DNA of 14,218 nucleotides from DASQUK01 sp046723645. Its GTDB lineage: Bacteria; Actinomycetota; Acidimicrobiia; Acidimicrobiales; VFJN01. The translations under genes were made by a program, and so were the position numbers. The stretch is from positions 1 to 14,218 of the forward strand of contig JBKOUY010000144.1 of assembly GCA_046723645.1 (NCBI GenBank), given 5' to 3'. Shown in pieces: positions 13,225-14,218 of the stretch. Below the pieces are notes generated by a model that was not told the DNA's origin, searched no databases, and saw only the letters and a list, made by a program, of their open reading frames with translations. The first letter of the stretch is position 1, and the number at the start of each line of letters is the position of its first letter.

Positions 13225-14218
13225 TACGGGATCGTGCCGTCGGTGGTGTCGCCTTCGGCGGCGGTGAAGTCGGTTGCGGCGTCGACGCCGCTGCCGCCGC
13301 TGAAGCGGTCGGCACCCGACCCGCCGGTGAGCCGGTCGCCACCGGAGCCGCCGCCCAGGCTGTCGTCGCCACCGCCTCCGGATAACGTGTCGCTGCCGCT
13401 GTCGCCGCACAGCAGGTCATTTCCGTCCCCGCCAATGAGCGTGTCGTTGTTGCTCTGGGCAAAGATCAGGTCGGCGCCCGACCCGCCAGTGATCGTGTCC
13501 TTGCCGCTGCCGCCTTGCCGCACCGTAACTTCGACCTGACCGCTGTCCTGCCCATCGCTGACAGTGACGGTCACGATCGCGGTCCCGGTGCGCCCGTCCA
13601 CGGCGCTCACCGTCAGTTTGCGGGTCTCACCGCTGCCCGCGAAGACGACATTGCCGGTCGGCACCAGCCCCGGGTTGGAAGATGAGGCAGTGACCATCAG
13701 TGTCGTCGCGGCGTTCTCCACATCGCCTACCGTGAGTGTGATCGTGCCCGAGTGGTCGTCCTTGCCGCACGTCCCGCCGGCGGCCACCGTCACCGTGGGG
13801 GCGTCGTTGACGGCGGTGACGGTGATGGTAACGGTGACCGGGTTGGAGTTCAGGCTGCCGTCGCTGGCCCGGTAACTGAACGAGTCGCTACCGGCGAAGT
13901 CCGCCGCCGGGGTGTAGGAGAACGAGCCGTCGACGTTCAGGCTCAGGGTGGCGTGGCTCGGACCCGTCACCAGCACCGCAGTCAGGGGATCGCCGTCCGG
14001 GTCGCTGTCGTTGCCGAGCACGCCGGGGGCGGGCACGGTCAGCACCGTGTCTTCCGCCGTGGTATAGGCATCAGCGACGCCGGCTGGGGTGTCGTTGGTG
14101 CCGGTGACGGTGATGGTAACGGTGACTGGGTTGGAGTTCAGGCTGCCGTCGCTGGCCCGGTAACTGAACGAGTCGCTACCGGCGAAGTCCGCCGCCGGGA
14201 TGTAGGAGAACGAGCCGT
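13224..14218 (-). CDS. Large secreted repeat protein, C-terminal part: cadherin/VCBS-like and RTX repeats
   Basis: The reading frame runs open through the right edge, so only the last ~331 residues are seen. An apparent GTG start at 14045 is internal to a repeat. From the edge inwards: a cadherin/VCBS-like unit (AGSDSFSYRASDGSLNSNPVTVTITVTGTND), then a full unit (AEDTVLTVPAPGVLGNDSDPDGD), and a different Ig-like domain (APTVTVAAGGTCGKDD, then VTVTVSDGQDSGQVEVTV). RTX-type calcium-binding nonapeptides follow (GGxGxDxLxGGxGxD, about eight, 13281-13514), and a tail ending FTAAEGDTTDGTIP. RTX tails usually mean export and calcium-driven folding outside the cell, by type I secretion in diderms. 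In a monoderm a Sec signal at the unseen N-terminus is likelier. No LPXTG-helix sorting signal is at the C-terminus, so it is not an obvious sortase substrate. Probably an adhesin or matrix protein (inference). Confidence 0.85.
   Translation of the reverse strand, partial: GSFSYIPAADFAGSDSFSYRASDGSLNSNPVTVTITVTGTNDTPAGVADAYTTAEDTVLTVPAPGVLGNDSDPDGDPLTAVLVTGPSHATLSLNVDGSFSYTPAADFAGSDSFSYRASDGSLNSNPVTVTITVTAVNDAPTVTVAAGGTCGKDDHSGTITLTVGDVENAATTLMVTASSSNPGLVPTGNVVFAGSGETRKLTVSAVDGRTGTAIVTVTVSDGQDSGQVEVTVRQGGSGKDTITGGSGADLIFAQSNNDTLIGGDGNDLLCGDSGSDTLSGGGGDDSLGGGSGGDRLTGGSGADRFSGGSGVDAATDFTAAEGDTTDGTIP
13281..13514 (-). repeat. RTX calcium-binding nonapeptide array
   Basis: Roughly eight GGxGxDxLx-type units in the C-terminal region of the repeat protein. 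The canonical pattern is interrupted by an irregular unit (AQSNNDTLI), and there is a Cys within a later unit (LLCGDSGSD). Confidence 0.85.
13815..13930. repeat. 116-bp direct repeat, copy 1
   Basis: Matches 14103-14218 at 114 of 116 bases with a period of 288 bp (96 codons). The differences are 13839 C/T (synonymous, Pro) and 13912 G/A (Thr to Ile). It encodes the end of a cadherin/VCBS-like unit. Confidence 0.95.
14103..14218. repeat. 116-bp direct repeat, copy 2 (continues past the window)
   Basis: Second copy of the repeat at 13815-13930. The match still holds at the last base of the window, so the true repeat is longer and more copies are likely upstream in the gene. Confidence 0.95.

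Noticed and set aside
14043..14045. GTG as start of the repeat-protein gene
   Set aside because: The frame continues upstream into a recognisable cadherin/VCBS-like unit up to the window edge.
13815..14218. CRISPR or mobile-element interpretation of the direct repeats
   Set aside because: The 288-bp period is a whole number of codons (96) inside a continuous reading frame, so these are protein-domain repeats.

Overview
The window reads as chromosomal DNA of a very high-GC, monoderm-type actinobacterium. An acidimicrobial or related actinomycete is my best guess, by inference only. The supporting signs are extreme GC in the left part, GTG starts, a likely F420-dependent luciferase-like oxidoreductase, lipoprotein signals, a class F (actinobacterial) sortase, and start codons lying six bases after a TAnnnT hexamer, as in leaderless transcripts. 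No rRNA, tRNA, CRISPR array, transposase or integrase was seen.

Left part (about 1-8500) is ordinary, tightly packed chromosome. It holds the C-terminal end of a TPR-repeat protein (+). A two-gene minus-strand unit follows: a membrane-anchored protein with a probable LppX/LolA-like outer domain, then a CHAD protein with a possible SAP/Rho-N-like tail. A stand-alone NuoF-like flavin/4Fe-4S protein (+) comes next, then a small ABM-type monooxygenase (-), and divergent from it a lipoprotein with one CXXCH haem c motif (+). Last is a minus-strand pair made of an MDR quinone oxidoreductase and an LLM-family oxidoreductase. The oxidoreductase pair appears to be led by an 8-codon leader peptide whose stop overlaps its start.

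Right part (about 8500-14218) looks lower in GC and every gene is on the minus strand. Three genes in transcription order form a clear operon: (i) a lipoprotein made of two copies of a four-histidine helical domain, (ii) a class F sortase that itself looks lipoprotein-anchored, and (iii) a 676-aa membrane protein with a VWA-like domain and a duplicated C-terminal beta domain. Genes i and ii are 4 nt apart, and ii and iii overlap by 35 nt. Upstream, across a 0.5-kb gap without a gene, lies the C-terminal end of a large secreted protein with cadherin/VCBS-like repeats and RTX calcium-binding nonapeptides. It runs off the right edge.

The right half is the best candidate for an undescribed system: a cell-surface module with sortase, VWA, metal-ligand-rich lipoprotein and perhaps the repeat protein. 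Its function cannot be read from sequence alone.
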